A stretch of 64,000 bases of DNA, taken from NCBI GenBank assembly GCA_026390435.1, contig JAPLFY010000031.1, positions 116,553 to 180,552 of the forward strand, given 5' to 3'. This DNA comes from Pseudomonadota bacterium (GTDB taxonomy: Bacteria > Bdellovibrionota_B > Oligoflexia > Oligoflexales > CAIYRB01). Positions 26,737 through 35,718 of this stretch are shown piece after piece; within the stretch, counting starts at the first letter, position 1; each line of letters opens with the position of its first letter. The notes beneath the pieces are model-generated. The model was not told the DNA's origin. It did not search any database and saw only the letters and a list, made by a program, of their open reading frames with translations. Made by a program: the position numbers and the translations under genes.

Positions 26737-27543
26737 TCAACCAAACCTTCCGGAGACATAATCTCTAGTCAGTTCCTGCTGGGGTGTCTCAAATACCCCG
26801 TCTGTCGGACCGAACTCCACCAACTCACCCTGATACATAAACGCCGTATAGTCAGAAACACGACGCGCTTGCTGCATATTATGGGTAACGATCACAATCG
26901 TGAAACGCTCTTTAAGTTCGAGTAGTAGGTTCTCAATCTTTAGAGTCGACGATGGATCGAGCGCCGAGCATGGTTCGTCCATGAGAATCACATCCGGATC
27001 CATGGCGATGGCCCGCGCAATACACAAACGTTGCTGTTGCCCCCCCGATAGAGCCAGTCCACTTTCACCTAACTTGCCAGACACTTCGTCCCAAAGAGCG
27101 GCACGCCGCAGAGAAGTCTCGACTAGAGCCGCGTAATCGCCCTGATACCCATTGATCTTCGGACCCCAAGTGATGTTCTTACGAATCGATGTTGGGAATG
27201 GGTTGGGCTTCTGAAACACCATCCCAATTTGGCGTCGCAACAAAACTGGGTCGGCAGCTTTATCGTAAATATTTGAGTCCTTAAAAAGGATCTCGCCGGT
27301 AACCTTCGCACCACGGACAAAATCGTTCATCCGGTTAAAACTTCTCAACAATGTACTCTTGCCACAACCGGACGGGCCGATGAGCGCCACTATAGTATGC
27401 TCAGGGATCTTTAGATTAACATCTAAGACAGCCCGACTGGTTCCATAAGAAACATTCACGTCACGCGCCTCTAGAGCATAGGGCGGACTTGGGTCGAAGG
27501 ATCTTTGCCTATTGCCTGACATATTAGTGTTGCCTGTCACCAT
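26737..27543 (-). CDS. pstB: phosphate ABC transporter ATP-binding protein PstB
   Basis: The ATPase of the high-affinity phosphate importer. Walker [10 protein letters not shown] is at about residues 56-64, and [20 protein letters not shown] followed by [13 protein letters not shown] form the ABC signature and Walker [20 protein letters not shown] and the ENI-like KNITWGPKI region are typical of PstB. 268 residues. It overlaps pstA by 7 bases and is followed by phoB. Confidence 0.96.
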   Translation of the reverse strand: MVTGNTNMSGNRQRSFDPSPPYALEARDVNVSYGTSRAVLDVNLKIPEHTIVALIGPSGCGKSTLLRSFNRMNDFVRGAKVTGEILFKDSNIYDKAADPVLLRRQIGMVFQKPNPFPTSIRKNITWGPKINGYQGDYAALVETSLRRAALWDEVSGKLGESGLALSGGQQQRLCIARAIAMDPDVILMDEPCSALDPSSTLKIENLLLELKERFTIVIVTHNMQQARRVSDYTAFMYQGELVEFGPTDGVFETPQQELTRDYVSGRFG

Positions 27544-28514
27544 TGCATTTTCCTTTGGAAACGCATGCGCGCAAAAATCGCACAGGCGTTGACTGTTAAC
27601 AACACACCCAAAAGCACAAGAATACCTGCAGCGGCTGCCACACGAAACTCGTCTTGCGGACGAGCTGACCAGTTAAAAATTTGAATCGGCAACACAGTAA
27701 AATCATCCATCGGCGATTCAGGCACGAAAGCCATGTAACTGAGCGCACCAATCATCAGCAAAGGGGCCGTTTCACCAACAGCACGTGACAACGACAGAAT
27801 GACTCCCGTTAATATCCCTGGCATCGCCGTAGGCAATACGTGTGCTCTCACGGTCTGCCACCTAGTGGCACCAAGTCCAAGAGCTGCCAAGCGCACACCC
27901 ATCGGCACTGTCTTTAAAGCCTCTCTAGCGGTCACAATGATCACCGGTAAAATTAGGAGACTCATCGTGCATGCACCTGCAAGTAAACTATGACCAAGGG
28001 CACAAATACGCACGAACACCATGAGACCTAGCATCCCGTAAACTATCGACGGCACTCCAGCCAGGTTGGCAATATTGACGTCAATAATCCGACGAAGTCT
28101 TGTGTCAGCGGCAAACTCCTCGAGATAGACCGCAGCACCAACACCCAACGGTATTGCGATCGAGGCTACTAAGCCCGTGAGATACAAGGAGCCAACTAGT
28201 GCCGCTTTGATACCTGCCCTACTCGCAATCCGAGAAGGGAAACTGGAAACAAATTCCCAACTAACTCGTTCCCACCCTTGTCCAAGGATGGACTCTAAAA
28301 GAAAAATCAAAGAGATCAGGCCAATCAAGGTCGAGAGCAAAGTAAGTAGAAAGAAGATTCGCCCAGCCAGCCAACGGCGCTTAGGTCGCGGCCGCCAGAT
28401 AGCCCGTATCATCGCTTTATGTTCTATCTGGCTGTCGCCCAAGTTAGCAGTTCCCGTAGTAAGCGTTACTGATTTACTCATTGATTTAAGCATGTCGTCC
28501 ATTGATGCCATCAC
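27537..28514 (-). CDS. pstA: phosphate ABC transporter permease PstA
   Basis: An inner-membrane permease of the Pst importer, with six predicted spans after a long N-terminal cytosolic head (~60 residues). The EAA-type loop [20 protein letters not shown] and the closing block [20 protein letters not shown] are diagnostic. The start may be GTG at 28512-28514 (overlapping the pstC stop by 4 bases) or the adjacent ATG. 325 residues. Confidence 0.94.
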   Translation of the reverse strand: MMASMDDMLKSMSKSVTLTTGTANLGDSQIEHKAMIRAIWRPRPKRRWLAGRIFFLLTLLSTLIGLISLIFLLESILGQGWERVSWEFVSSFPSRIASRAGIKAALVGSLYLTGLVASIAIPLGVGAAVYLEEFAADTRLRRIIDVNIANLAGVPSIVYGMLGLMVFVRICALGHSLLAGACTMSLLILPVIIVTAREALKTVPMGVRLAALGLGATRWQTVRAHVLPTAMPGILTGVILSLSRAVGETAPLLMIGALSYMAFVPESPMDDFTVLPIQIFNWSARPQDEFRVAAAAGILVLLGVLLTVNACAIFARMRFQRKMQW

Positions 28515-29410
28515 TCAGTAACGGTTCGGAAACGTTTCACGAGATAGTACGCCAACATGTTGAAGAACAACGTGACCACTAGCAACAGCATGCCGACAGC
28601 AAAAATTGACTTATATTCTAAACTGCCCTGCGGCGTATCGCCCGTGCTCACCTGCGCAATATAGGCAGTCAAAGTTTGCACACTTTCAAATGGATTCAGA
28701 GTCAACTTAGGGGTGGATCCTGCGGCCAAAGTGACGGCCATAGTCTCCCCAAAGGCTCTGGAAATAGCCAATATAAATGATGCGACAATGCCGGACAAAG
28801 CACTCGGGACAGTCACCTGCAGCGCTACCTCACACTTGGTGGCACCGAGCGCATAACCCGCCTCTTTGATCGACCGCGGTACCGCACGGATCGCGTCATC
28901 ACAAAGAGACGCCACCATTGGTAGCACCATTACCCCGACAACTATGGCAGCGCTGGCAGCATTAAACACTTCAACTGACGGACTCATTCTTTGCATCAGC
29001 GGAGTCACCACAGTTAAAGCGAAGTACCCGTAAACCACAGTGGGAATACCCGCCAATATCTCGAGTACAGGCTTAATGATGCTACGCAGCCAGTTGGGTG
29101 CAAAGTCATTGAGAAAAAGGCCAACACCAAGACCACTTGGCAATCCGATCATTGCCGCGCCGCAGGTAATCAAAAAAGTGCCACACACTAAGGGCAGCAC
29201 ACCAAAGCTCTTAGGCTCGAACATGGGGGCCCAAATTGTACCCGTAATAAAATCGACTAGCGGCACCTCTTCAAAAAAGAGGACCGCTTCGCCTAGTAGA
29301 ACCAGGACTATTCCAAGAGTTATCAATATGCAAAATAACGCACAGGCGAAAAGCAGCTTCTTTACGAAGGCCTCTTCCAGATGCGCTATTTTTACTCGAC
29401 TCTGGCTCAG
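28511..29410 (-). CDS. pstC: phosphate ABC transporter permease PstC, possible CTG start
   Basis: The second Pst permease. The EAA loop EAGYALGATKCEVALQVTVP and VASFILAISRAFGETMAVTL are typical. The nearest standard start is TTG at 29324-29326, but that would cut into the first transmembrane helix and lose its basic head. The open frame continues upstream through EEAFVKKLLFACALFCILIT, which completes a normal PstC N terminus. A CTG at 29408-29410, preceded by AAAGGAG at 5 bases, would begin SQSRVKIAHLEE and give 299 residues. I therefore place the start there. It follows pstS by 36 bases. Confidence 0.82.
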   Translation of the reverse strand: MSQSRVKIAHLEEAFVKKLLFACALFCILITLGIVLVLLGEAVLFFEEVPLVDFITGTIWAPMFEPKSFGVLPLVCGTFLITCGAAMIGLPSGLGVGLFLNDFAPNWLRSIIKPVLEILAGIPTVVYGYFALTVVTPLMQRMSPSVEVFNAASAAIVVGVMVLPMVASLCDDAIRAVPRSIKEAGYALGATKCEVALQVTVPSALSGIVASFILAISRAFGETMAVTLAAGSTPKLTLNPFESVQTLTAYIAQVSTGDTPQGSLEYKSIFAVGMLLLVVTLFFNMLAYYLVKRFRTVTE

Positions 29411-29446
29411 ACTGGCTCCTTTAGTGCCTGCTGAATCGGGCTCGGT

Positions 29447-30391
29447 TCAATGCGCCGATTCTTGCCAAGCACCAACTTTGCGCCTGCCATAATTTGTTAA
29501 AGATTGCTCTAATTTCGCCTTAGGCAGCGCACTGTAGCCGACACTTTTTGCAATGCCGCCAACACTCTGCAGATAAAACTTAACGAAGCTGTCTACTTCC
29601 GGACGTTCAGCAGATTTTTTATTGACGCTGATGAATAGTAATCTGGAAAGCGGATATGCTCCGCTCTCAATTGTTTTACTATCAGGACTTATTGGCGCGG
29701 ACTTGCCGTCTTTGCTGATTCCAAGTGCACGCAATTTCGATTTACTTTGTTCGTAGTAGCCGTATCCAAAGTACCCCAGACTGTTGACATCGCCTGATAC
29801 ACCGCTGACTAAAGTATTAGTATCAGAGGCCGCACTGTAGTCACTTCTGGAGGACTTCGCCTTACCCACAATGATTTCGGTGAAGTAGTCAAAGGTGCCA
29901 TGCTCAGAGCTAGGGCCAAATAGCTTTATGGGCTGGTCTGGCCAGCTAGAATCTAGGTCCTTCCAAGTCTTAATCTTGGAACCTGGCTCCCAGATTTTCT
30001 TCAGCTGCTCGAATGACAGTGATTTCACGAAGGTATTCTTCGGATTAACAACCACTGTTAACCCGTCAACTGCAACCGGAAGTTCAATAAGGTCAACGCC
30101 ACTGGACTTGCACTTCTGAACTTCATCAGACTTTACCGGACGCGACCCACCAGCAACGTCGAGCTCATTAGAGCAAAACTTCTTATAGCCCGCACCGGTC
30201 CCCGCTGCTCCGATGGTGACTTTCACATCCTTCTCAACATTACGATACTCTTCGGCCACAGCTTCAGAGATAGAATAGACAGTCGAAGACCCGTCTATCT
30301 TAACCGCACCTTTGAGTCCCGCGCCATAAGCTGAAAGACTCATCATGGACAGAGCTAATAAGCTTATATTGGTCCAGCTGACACTTTTCAT
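29447..30391 (-). CDS. pstS: periplasmic phosphate-binding protein PstS
   Basis: The phosphate receptor of the Pst system, of the short 314-residue type. Signal peptide MKSVSWTNISLLALSMMSLS with cleavage near AYG. Phosphate-site blocks are VKIDGSSTVYSISEAVAEEY, GAAGTGAGYKKFCSNELDVA, GGSRPVKSDEV and SSEHGTFDYF. It is the first gene of pstSCAB-phoBR. About 90 bases separate the start from a very AT-rich stretch (30490-30525) that should carry the promoter; I could not find a convincing Pho box. Confidence 0.94.
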   Translation of the reverse strand: MKSVSWTNISLLALSMMSLSAYGAGLKGAVKIDGSSTVYSISEAVAEEYRNVEKDVKVTIGAAGTGAGYKKFCSNELDVAGGSRPVKSDEVQKCKSSGVDLIELPVAVDGLTVVVNPKNTFVKSLSFEQLKKIWEPGSKIKTWKDLDSSWPDQPIKLFGPSSEHGTFDYFTEIIVGKAKSSRSDYSAASDTNTLVSGVSGDVNSLGYFGYGYYEQSKSKLRALGISKDGKSAPISPDSKTIESGAYPLSRLLFISVNKKSAERPEVDSFVKFYLQSVGGIAKSVGYSALPKAKLEQSLTNYGRRKVGAWQESAH

Positions 30392-30560
30392 CTTGAGAAC
30401 TCCTGAGTGTTAGTTGATGCCAGGAAGCCTTTTGGCGCTCCATCGATATTGCAAGCTCGTACCGAGCTGTCGTACAGGCTAAGTCATCAGTATTTATAAA
30501 AAAATTTTAAATATTACGTTAATTCTCAACCTGCGCGGATTCAGAGGCTTTGAGCGCGAC

Positions 30561-30589
30561 ATGACTAAGGATCCTAAGCACCGTATACT
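30561..30589 (+). promoter_or_regulatory. sigma-70-like promoter for the 546-aa lipoprotein
   Basis: ATGACT at 30561-30566 and TATACT at 30584-30589 with a 17-base spacer. This is 4 of 6 for the -35 box and 5 of 6 for the -10 box. It lies about 58 bases before the ATG at 30648. Found by eye only. Confidence 0.4.
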
Positions 30590-30647
30590 TAATACATCTA
30601 GACCTATGAAATCAAAGACAAAATAAAGTCCTGGGAGGATTACTAAA

Positions 30648-32288
30648 ATGGCCGGTTTAGCCAATATTGGCCGGATGTTGCCGGTCGTCTTAGCTGCCCT
30701 ATGTACCGCTTGCGGGGTGGGCAGCCATCGCCGCGGATCCGCAGGACCATCCGGGGGGAGCGTTGAGGCGGCATTCTACAAAGCCGCGGCAGACACTGGG
30801 ATGTCCGCCAGAATGATGATGGCTGTAGGTTACCTGGAGTCCAGGCTAACCCCGACCAATGCCACCTCTGATTACGCCGCGTTGACAGATTCCCAAGAAA
30901 CCCGCGCAGCTCTCGGCACTATTATGACCCAGACTGCATTCGGACTCCCACTTAACACCTTGGGGCTGGACCAAGCGCAAGAGGACTCGGCTACTCTTGA
31001 GTCTCAAGTCGCTGCTTATGCACAATGGCTGCAAAAACAATTTAAGGAAGCAGGCGTCAGTCTGAGCTCGACACCAAATTCGCCGGAAGAAAAATTCTAT
31101 TGGTTATCAAACTTAGCCAAAGTCCATCGACGCGGCATGGATCAGCGCCGAAACGTACAGATTCTATTTGCCAGAGAGTTAGTTCAGATACTCAATCGCG
31201 GATTCATATGGCAGGACAGCCGCAACGGGGCGAAGCTAGAGTTTGGAAAAGAGGGCGAACCTCTAACGATTGAGAAATTTCCAATAAATGGTCAGCAGTG
31301 GCTAAGACTGATTACCCCGACTAACTCCGCAGACCTCGGTGTAACGCTTTTGCCACTTGCCACTGTCTCAGCGGGTAGCTCGATAAATAGACCCAAACGC
31401 GTTACGGTCATCCATTGTCCACTATCACTTTCGGCCTGCCTGGAAATGCAGACGCGGAGTAAAGATAGCGAAGCCAAGTTAGCGGCACATTATGTGATCC
31501 CAGCAATCTATCCGAATGATGCGCTACCTGACCCAGTGCTTAATGGAATTTTTCAGGTTGCCGATCTGAGTCAATCACTAACTATCACTAACGCAAGTGG
31601 TCAAAACCAATTAATAACAGACGCCGTTGTGATCATGTTAGTCGGCAACTCAGGGAGAATGATCAGCGGATCACGCCAGCCGGCAATACCGACATGGTTC
31701 ACTGATGGCCAACTTCGCGGCATGGCCCAAATCGTCAACAACGTTTGCACTTCTCTCGCTCAAAATGATGGCTCTGTAAAACGCGATGAATGCATTTCAA
31801 ACAGCGCCGCGAATGGTGTTCAGTTTCGCCACCAAAACAGCCATCAGCATTATTCATGGGGTGACATCGCCGATTACGACGAAACCATTTTTCACGCCTA
31901 TCTAACTAATCCGGGTGGACTTAGCACCGATGTTCAATTTGACCTCGCATCCTCCGGACGAGTTTTCTCCGCCGGCGACTCGATGGCATTGACTGTATTG
32001 TTCGATTCGTCGGCGCGCACCCTAGAACTTGAGCGCCTAAACCGCTGCCCGAATGGCGGCGTCGTTTGGGAGCCGGTGCGAATTTCGCAGGTGCGAAACC
32101 AAACCAGAGCCACGCTCACCGAGGCCCTTCACGATAGCGGTCCGAACCGCAACGGAGAGCAGTATTTCCGTCTACGGTTGTATGGGGGCGATGGGCACCT
32201 AGTTGGATGGACGGTCGGCAATGTGCTCTTACGTAACTATGAAACTGAGCCTGCGTTCGCCTCCGATAAATACTGCAAGGCCTCTTAA
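30648..32288 (+). CDS. secreted lipoprotein with unknown catalytic domain, 546 aa
   Basis: The signal peptide ends AALCTACGVG, with a cysteine at the lipobox position. The N-terminal ~120 residues (AAFYKAAADTGMSARMMMAV GYLESRL) recall the helical goose-type lysozyme/lytic transglycosylase beginning, in which a glutamate after a Y/SxxES motif is catalytic (here LES, about E65). The middle part contains AHYVIPAIYPNDALPDPVLN and VIMLVGNSGRMISG, faintly reminiscent of amidase folds. A C-terminal ~140-residue beta-rich domain follows. GGGAGGA precedes the ATG. A peptidoglycan-related activity is an inference only. It is divergent from pstS. Confidence 0.6.
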   Translation: MAGLANIGRMLPVVLAALCTACGVGSHRRGSAGPSGGSVEAAFYKAAADTGMSARMMMAVGYLESRLTPTNATSDYAALTDSQETRAALGTIMTQTAFGLPLNTLGLDQAQEDSATLESQVAAYAQWLQKQFKEAGVSLSSTPNSPEEKFYWLSNLAKVHRRGMDQRRNVQILFARELVQILNRGFIWQDSRNGAKLEFGKEGEPLTIEKFPINGQQWLRLITPTNSADLGVTLLPLATVSAGSSINRPKRVTVIHCPLSLSACLEMQTRSKDSEAKLAAHYVIPAIYPNDALPDPVLNGIFQVADLSQSLTITNASGQNQLITDAVVIMLVGNSGRMISGSRQPAIPTWFTDGQLRGMAQIVNNVCTSLAQNDGSVKRDECISNSAANGVQFRHQNSHQHYSWGDIADYDETIFHAYLTNPGGLSTDVQFDLASSGRVFSAGDSMALTVLFDSSARTLELERLNRCPNGGVVWEPVRISQVRNQTRATLTEALHDSGPNRNGEQYFRLRLYGGDGHLVGWTVGNVLLRNYETEPAFASDKYCKAS

Positions 32289-32298
32289 TAATGTTGGC

Positions 32299-32667
32299 TT
32301 AGGGCCACATGAGATATCGGTTACCAGTCTGCACACTCGGCTGATCCATAGGATCACGGCCCTCGCGGGGAGCTACCTCGTTAAGTAAATTAACGTCGTA
32401 GTAATCTACAAAAGTGGTATCCCCGCGGCCATTTTTCAGCTGTAACGTGTTGGCATGCTTGGGACTGATGTTTTCGACTACAGCAGACTCGCCGGCCTGA
32501 AAGTCGTCACTCTTCGTAGCCGTTAGCTCCACGACATCTTTTGGCAACATGTCATGCAATTTGGGCGGTGGAGTCCGCTTAAGGGTTTGCTGTTTACCCT
32601 GTAGATCCTGGTAAGTGACCGTATACGGTGTCCTACTGAAGCTTATAGGACTTGAGTCATCCGCCAT
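32299..32667 (-). CDS. small hypothetical protein
   Basis: A protein of 122 residues from the ATG at 32665-32667, which has GAGG 8 bases upstream; a 5-codon longer start exists at 32682. No signal peptide and no membrane span. It is polar, with a beta-rich middle (YTVTYQDLQGKQQTL; SAVVENISPKHANTLQLKNG) and a disordered end. I do not recognise it. Its stop lies 10 bases from the end of the convergent lipoprotein. Confidence 0.5.
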   Translation of the reverse strand: MADDSSPISFSRTPYTVTYQDLQGKQQTLKRTPPPKLHDMLPKDVVELTATKSDDFQAGESAVVENISPKHANTLQLKNGRGDTTFVDYYDVNLLNEVAPREGRDPMDQPSVQTGNRYLMWP

Positions 32668-32695
32668 CGGGGTCACCCTCATTAAGGGCCAGGAT

Positions 32696-32709
32696 CGGTT
32701 TCGAAACCG
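32696..32709. repeat. 14-bp palindrome within a larger dyad
   Basis: CGGTTTCGAAACCG, flanked by ATTAAG (32681-32686) and CTTAAT (32714-32719), lies just upstream of the small minus-strand gene starting at 32667. It could be a regulator binding site or the base of a hairpin in the leader. Confidence 0.35.
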
Positions 32710-32850
32710 GGCGCTTAATCAGTTATCGGCAGCATATCGATCAACTTGAGAAAAAAGCTGAAGTGTCTTTGTTTTTGAACTGTTGGGACGGAGAAAGTCG
32801 GCCCCAAATACACAAATCAATGAGGGGGGGGTACAGGCGACGTAACCTGG

Positions 32851-33087
32851 TTAGATAATCTCACGACCTGCAATATATCCAGTGCTACGTGTATTGCATC
32901 CGCAGGTCCTATTTCCGGCCGACTCAAAAAGAGTCCCACAGGAGATACAAGTCCTCACTTTGATTCGGATTGGTGATAGATTAGCGAGTCGACGAGCGTG
33001 ATTCTTGAGCTCAATATCCTTCACAACCGACGGAGGTAGCCGCTTAACTTTGTTCGACTGGTAGTCCTTGGGGAGGTCAAGGTTCAT
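32851..33087 (-). CDS. small zinc-ribbon-like protein, 78 aa
   Basis: The basic N-terminal half (KNHARRLANLSPIRIKVRTC) is followed by CISCGTLFESAGNRTCGCN. Two closely spaced CxxC/CxC pairs fit a single small zinc ribbon. This is similar in style to short uncharacterised proteins of delta-like bacteria in which a CxxC...CxxC ribbon follows a charged stretch. It probably binds nucleic acid or protein. It faces the small hypothetical gene in the same direction. Confidence 0.5.
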   Translation of the reverse strand: MNLDLPKDYQSNKVKRLPPSVVKDIELKNHARRLANLSPIRIKVRTCISCGTLFESAGNRTCGCNTRSTGYIAGREII

Positions 33088-33174
33088 GGGTCAGCCCTTC
33101 AATTTAATGCTTATCATATTCTATCAACGTCACGTATAATCGCAGGGACGTTAAATTTGCATAAATGTCTTCAA

Positions 33175-35718
33175 ATGTCAATAATAAAGTTATTAATAGC
33201 ATTATGCAGTTATGCATCCGCTTACGGTGCAACAAGCCAACCAGAGTTGGCTGCGGCGGCAACTCAGGGGATTGCTGAGCCAATATCTCCGGCAACACTC
33301 AAACGCTTTCCTCACTTGGCTCCCTATGTAGGCCATGTGCTGCTGGGTACTCCGGAGGTACAAGCGGTACTAGCAGGCATAACAGCAGTGCCGGGCAAGT
33401 CAGATTGGCAGCCCGCAGGCTTAGCCTTTTTCACGGCAAGCGGAACGCCACAAAATCCCGTGTGGCACCAGCAACAAGCCGTGACTGGCATCGATCTAAA
33501 AAGTAACGGTCCAAAGAACGCTCCCCCTCCCCACCAGCTTGCTGTCGATTTAGGAGTCGATCAGGAAAGCGGCGCCCCATTTGCTCGCTTCATCTACGGC
33601 AACAGTGGCTCGGCCGCCTCGAAGCTCACGGTGACCTGGAGCCTGGACAACAAATCAGCGCGCCTCTCTCTCACCTTTGAGGCCATTGGCGGAAATGGCG
33701 CCGCCTTGGCAAACTGGCTCTTACGCCTGAATGGTCATGCCGAAAACATCCTCGGGCCCGTGACGACCCCAGAAAAAGGGACAAGGAGCAACGGCGGCTC
33801 CCAATATATGCTCCGGTATCAAGATACGGAGGTTGTCGGGATTTTAGGTTACCAGCGCTTTGCTTTCGACAACAATACACTGTCATGGCAACCCCCTTCG
33901 CAAGGGAGCAATCGCCCAGCTTCAGTCTACGGTATCGAGCTGGCGCTGAGTTCTGCAACAGCCGGTAGCATTTTGACCCAAGCGGAAGCTCTCAAAATTT
34001 GCCTCAATTCTAATCAGAGCATTTTAAAAAATCGCCATGATCCAGTGAAGATCCGCTGGCGGACAACCTGCGAATCCCCACCTAATTCGGGGTTACTCCG
34101 GTTGAAGCTGAATCCCAAAGACGCGGCAGTAAAAATTCCTCAACCCGTTTTTATTTTTGATCGTGATGGTCACTTGCTGCAAGTCACCATACTGACTGAC
34201 GAGAAACATCACTCCATCGAACTCCCGCCTGGGACTAGTTATCAACTAGCCGACACTGCAGCAGGCCGAACTTTTAATGATCTTAGCCCCTTTTCTATCA
34301 CGGCAGGTCAGGCACTTGAAGTGACTCTGCCACCCAGAGACCTTGGGTCGCTGCAAATTATAACCACCACTGACAGTCCAGATGCAGCCTTACTGTCGAT
34401 TGAGCCTACAATAGCGGGCTATCCCAATGCCGCTCCCCTCGTAGCAGATGGGTCGTTCGCAGTGCTTCCTTTGCGCTTAAGTCACCGTACATGGCTGACA
34501 TCTAACGATCACATCTCCATAAAGTTATTAGCCGGCAGCTACTTGGTTACATTAGCCAACGGGCGCGTCGGCAGTTATTGCAGCAAGAAGGTCGTCATTT
34601 CTCCCGGCCAACTGAGCAGTTTGAGCTGCAGCAAAATTGAATCAAACTTAGGCAACCAGCGAACGCAGGACTTTATTTACGGCAACCTGAGCCCGTCTCC
34701 TCTTTTTCTTCAAGCCGAAAACAAACTAACCACTTCTGCCGATAACATCCCCAAGCTCTCACCTGAGTTATCAGAGGCTTTAGGCCTTGATTTCATGTCA
34801 TCGTCTCCAAATGTAAAAGTGGAAAACCAAAAGCACTTAGTACCGATCATCGAAATTGCAAGTGAATCGTCCGACCTTGTGCTTCGCTATTGGCCAGCAA
34901 ACAAAGATCTCATGGAGCGTTGGACGCAAGCTCTGGAGACCGGAGGCTCTGAGGTATTCGGCCATTTTAAACGCTTCCTGAAAGACGAAGGTGCGACCGG
35001 CTGGCTCGAAATCGGATGCCCGGCACCCACGATAAGCATCACAGATCTGGAACAACTAATCCTCACCCTACAACCGAATGCGCTACAACTTTTCGGCTGC
35101 AGTAGCCATCACCGTCAAGACGAGTTGATGGACCTTTGGGAACGCCTTGCGCACAGCTCTGAAGTGCCCCTTTTGCTGACGGCAGCTCCTATCGACTTCA
35201 CCAGTGATCAGGAGTCTTTCCTCCCTCGACTAGTTATAGACAAACAATCCGCAACACAGCCCCTGCAGCTTGATGCATGGTCCCTGCTACAAAGACGAAA
35301 TTTCGGCCTAAGTGCCGGAGCCGTTACTTTCATCCGAGAACTTCGCCTGGCTGCGCACGCTTCTTCTAACCACAAGTTAAAAAACACGAACGTCGATAAT
35401 TATGACTTGATCATTGACCTGAACCTACTCGCGGGTGCTAATCCTAAAGAAATTCTGGTATTTACAGAGTCAGGACGCGCCAGGAAAATGTACCCTCCGA
35501 CTAATTTCGATCGCATAGGACTGATCACGCTCCATGATTTGACCCTAGGCAAGGCGCAATGGCTCCGTGTCGAAATCCGTGGTACACCGAACGAACCAGT
35601 GCTTGCCGCTAGCGATCCCGACGACTCTTCCCAGAGTTATCCAATACTCGCTACTACGAACTTTCTAAAGATTAGCGACCTTGTGTCAAAAGACACTAAA
35701 GCTAAGGAGCCCCCTTGA
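33175..35718 (+). CDS. large secreted protein with a degenerate PHP/CehA-like C-terminal half
   Basis: A secreted protein of about 847 residues with signal peptide MSIIKLLIALCSYASAYG. The ATG is at 33175; a TTG at 33157 is an alternative. The N-terminal ~260 residues are beta-rich, and the middle has carboxypeptidase-regulatory-like beta strands. The C-terminal ~360 residues follow the plan of CehA/McbA PHP-type hydrolases: a GNLSPSPLFLQ block where GDLHVHT stands, SEALGLDFMSSSP where LGLDFIAITDHN stands, and QLFGCSSHHRQDELMDLW, RLVIDKQSA and AQWLRVEIRGT near the end. The metal-binding HxH, D and H ligands look lost. The stop overlaps the deoA/pdp start by 4 bases. Confidence 0.6.
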   Translation: MSIIKLLIALCSYASAYGATSQPELAAAATQGIAEPISPATLKRFPHLAPYVGHVLLGTPEVQAVLAGITAVPGKSDWQPAGLAFFTASGTPQNPVWHQQQAVTGIDLKSNGPKNAPPPHQLAVDLGVDQESGAPFARFIYGNSGSAASKLTVTWSLDNKSARLSLTFEAIGGNGAALANWLLRLNGHAENILGPVTTPEKGTRSNGGSQYMLRYQDTEVVGILGYQRFAFDNNTLSWQPPSQGSNRPASVYGIELALSSATAGSILTQAEALKICLNSNQSILKNRHDPVKIRWRTTCESPPNSGLLRLKLNPKDAAVKIPQPVFIFDRDGHLLQVTILTDEKHHSIELPPGTSYQLADTAAGRTFNDLSPFSITAGQALEVTLPPRDLGSLQIITTTDSPDAALLSIEPTIAGYPNAAPLVADGSFAVLPLRLSHRTWLTSNDHISIKLLAGSYLVTLANGRVGSYCSKKVVISPGQLSSLSCSKIESNLGNQRTQDFIYGNLSPSPLFLQAENKLTTSADNIPKLSPELSEALGLDFMSSSPNVKVENQKHLVPIIEIASESSDLVLRYWPANKDLMERWTQALETGGSEVFGHFKRFLKDEGATGWLEIGCPAPTISITDLEQLILTLQPNALQLFGCSSHHRQDELMDLWERLAHSSEVPLLLTAAPIDFTSDQESFLPRLVIDKQSATQPLQLDAWSLLQRRNFGLSAGAVTFIRELRLAAHASSNHKLKNTNVDNYDLIIDLNLLAGANPKEILVFTESGRARKMYPPTNFDRIGLITLHDLTLGKAQWLRVEIRGTPNEPVLAASDPDDSSQSYPILATTNFLKISDLVSKDTKAKEPP

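Noticed and set aside
29040-29492. 150-codon plus-strand frame opposite pstC
   Set aside because: PstC motifs on the minus strand are unambiguous, and the plus frame crosses the pstS/pstC junction.
30392-30540. Pho box upstream of pstS
   Set aside because: No direct repeat close to CTGTCAT was seen; only an AT-rich stretch.
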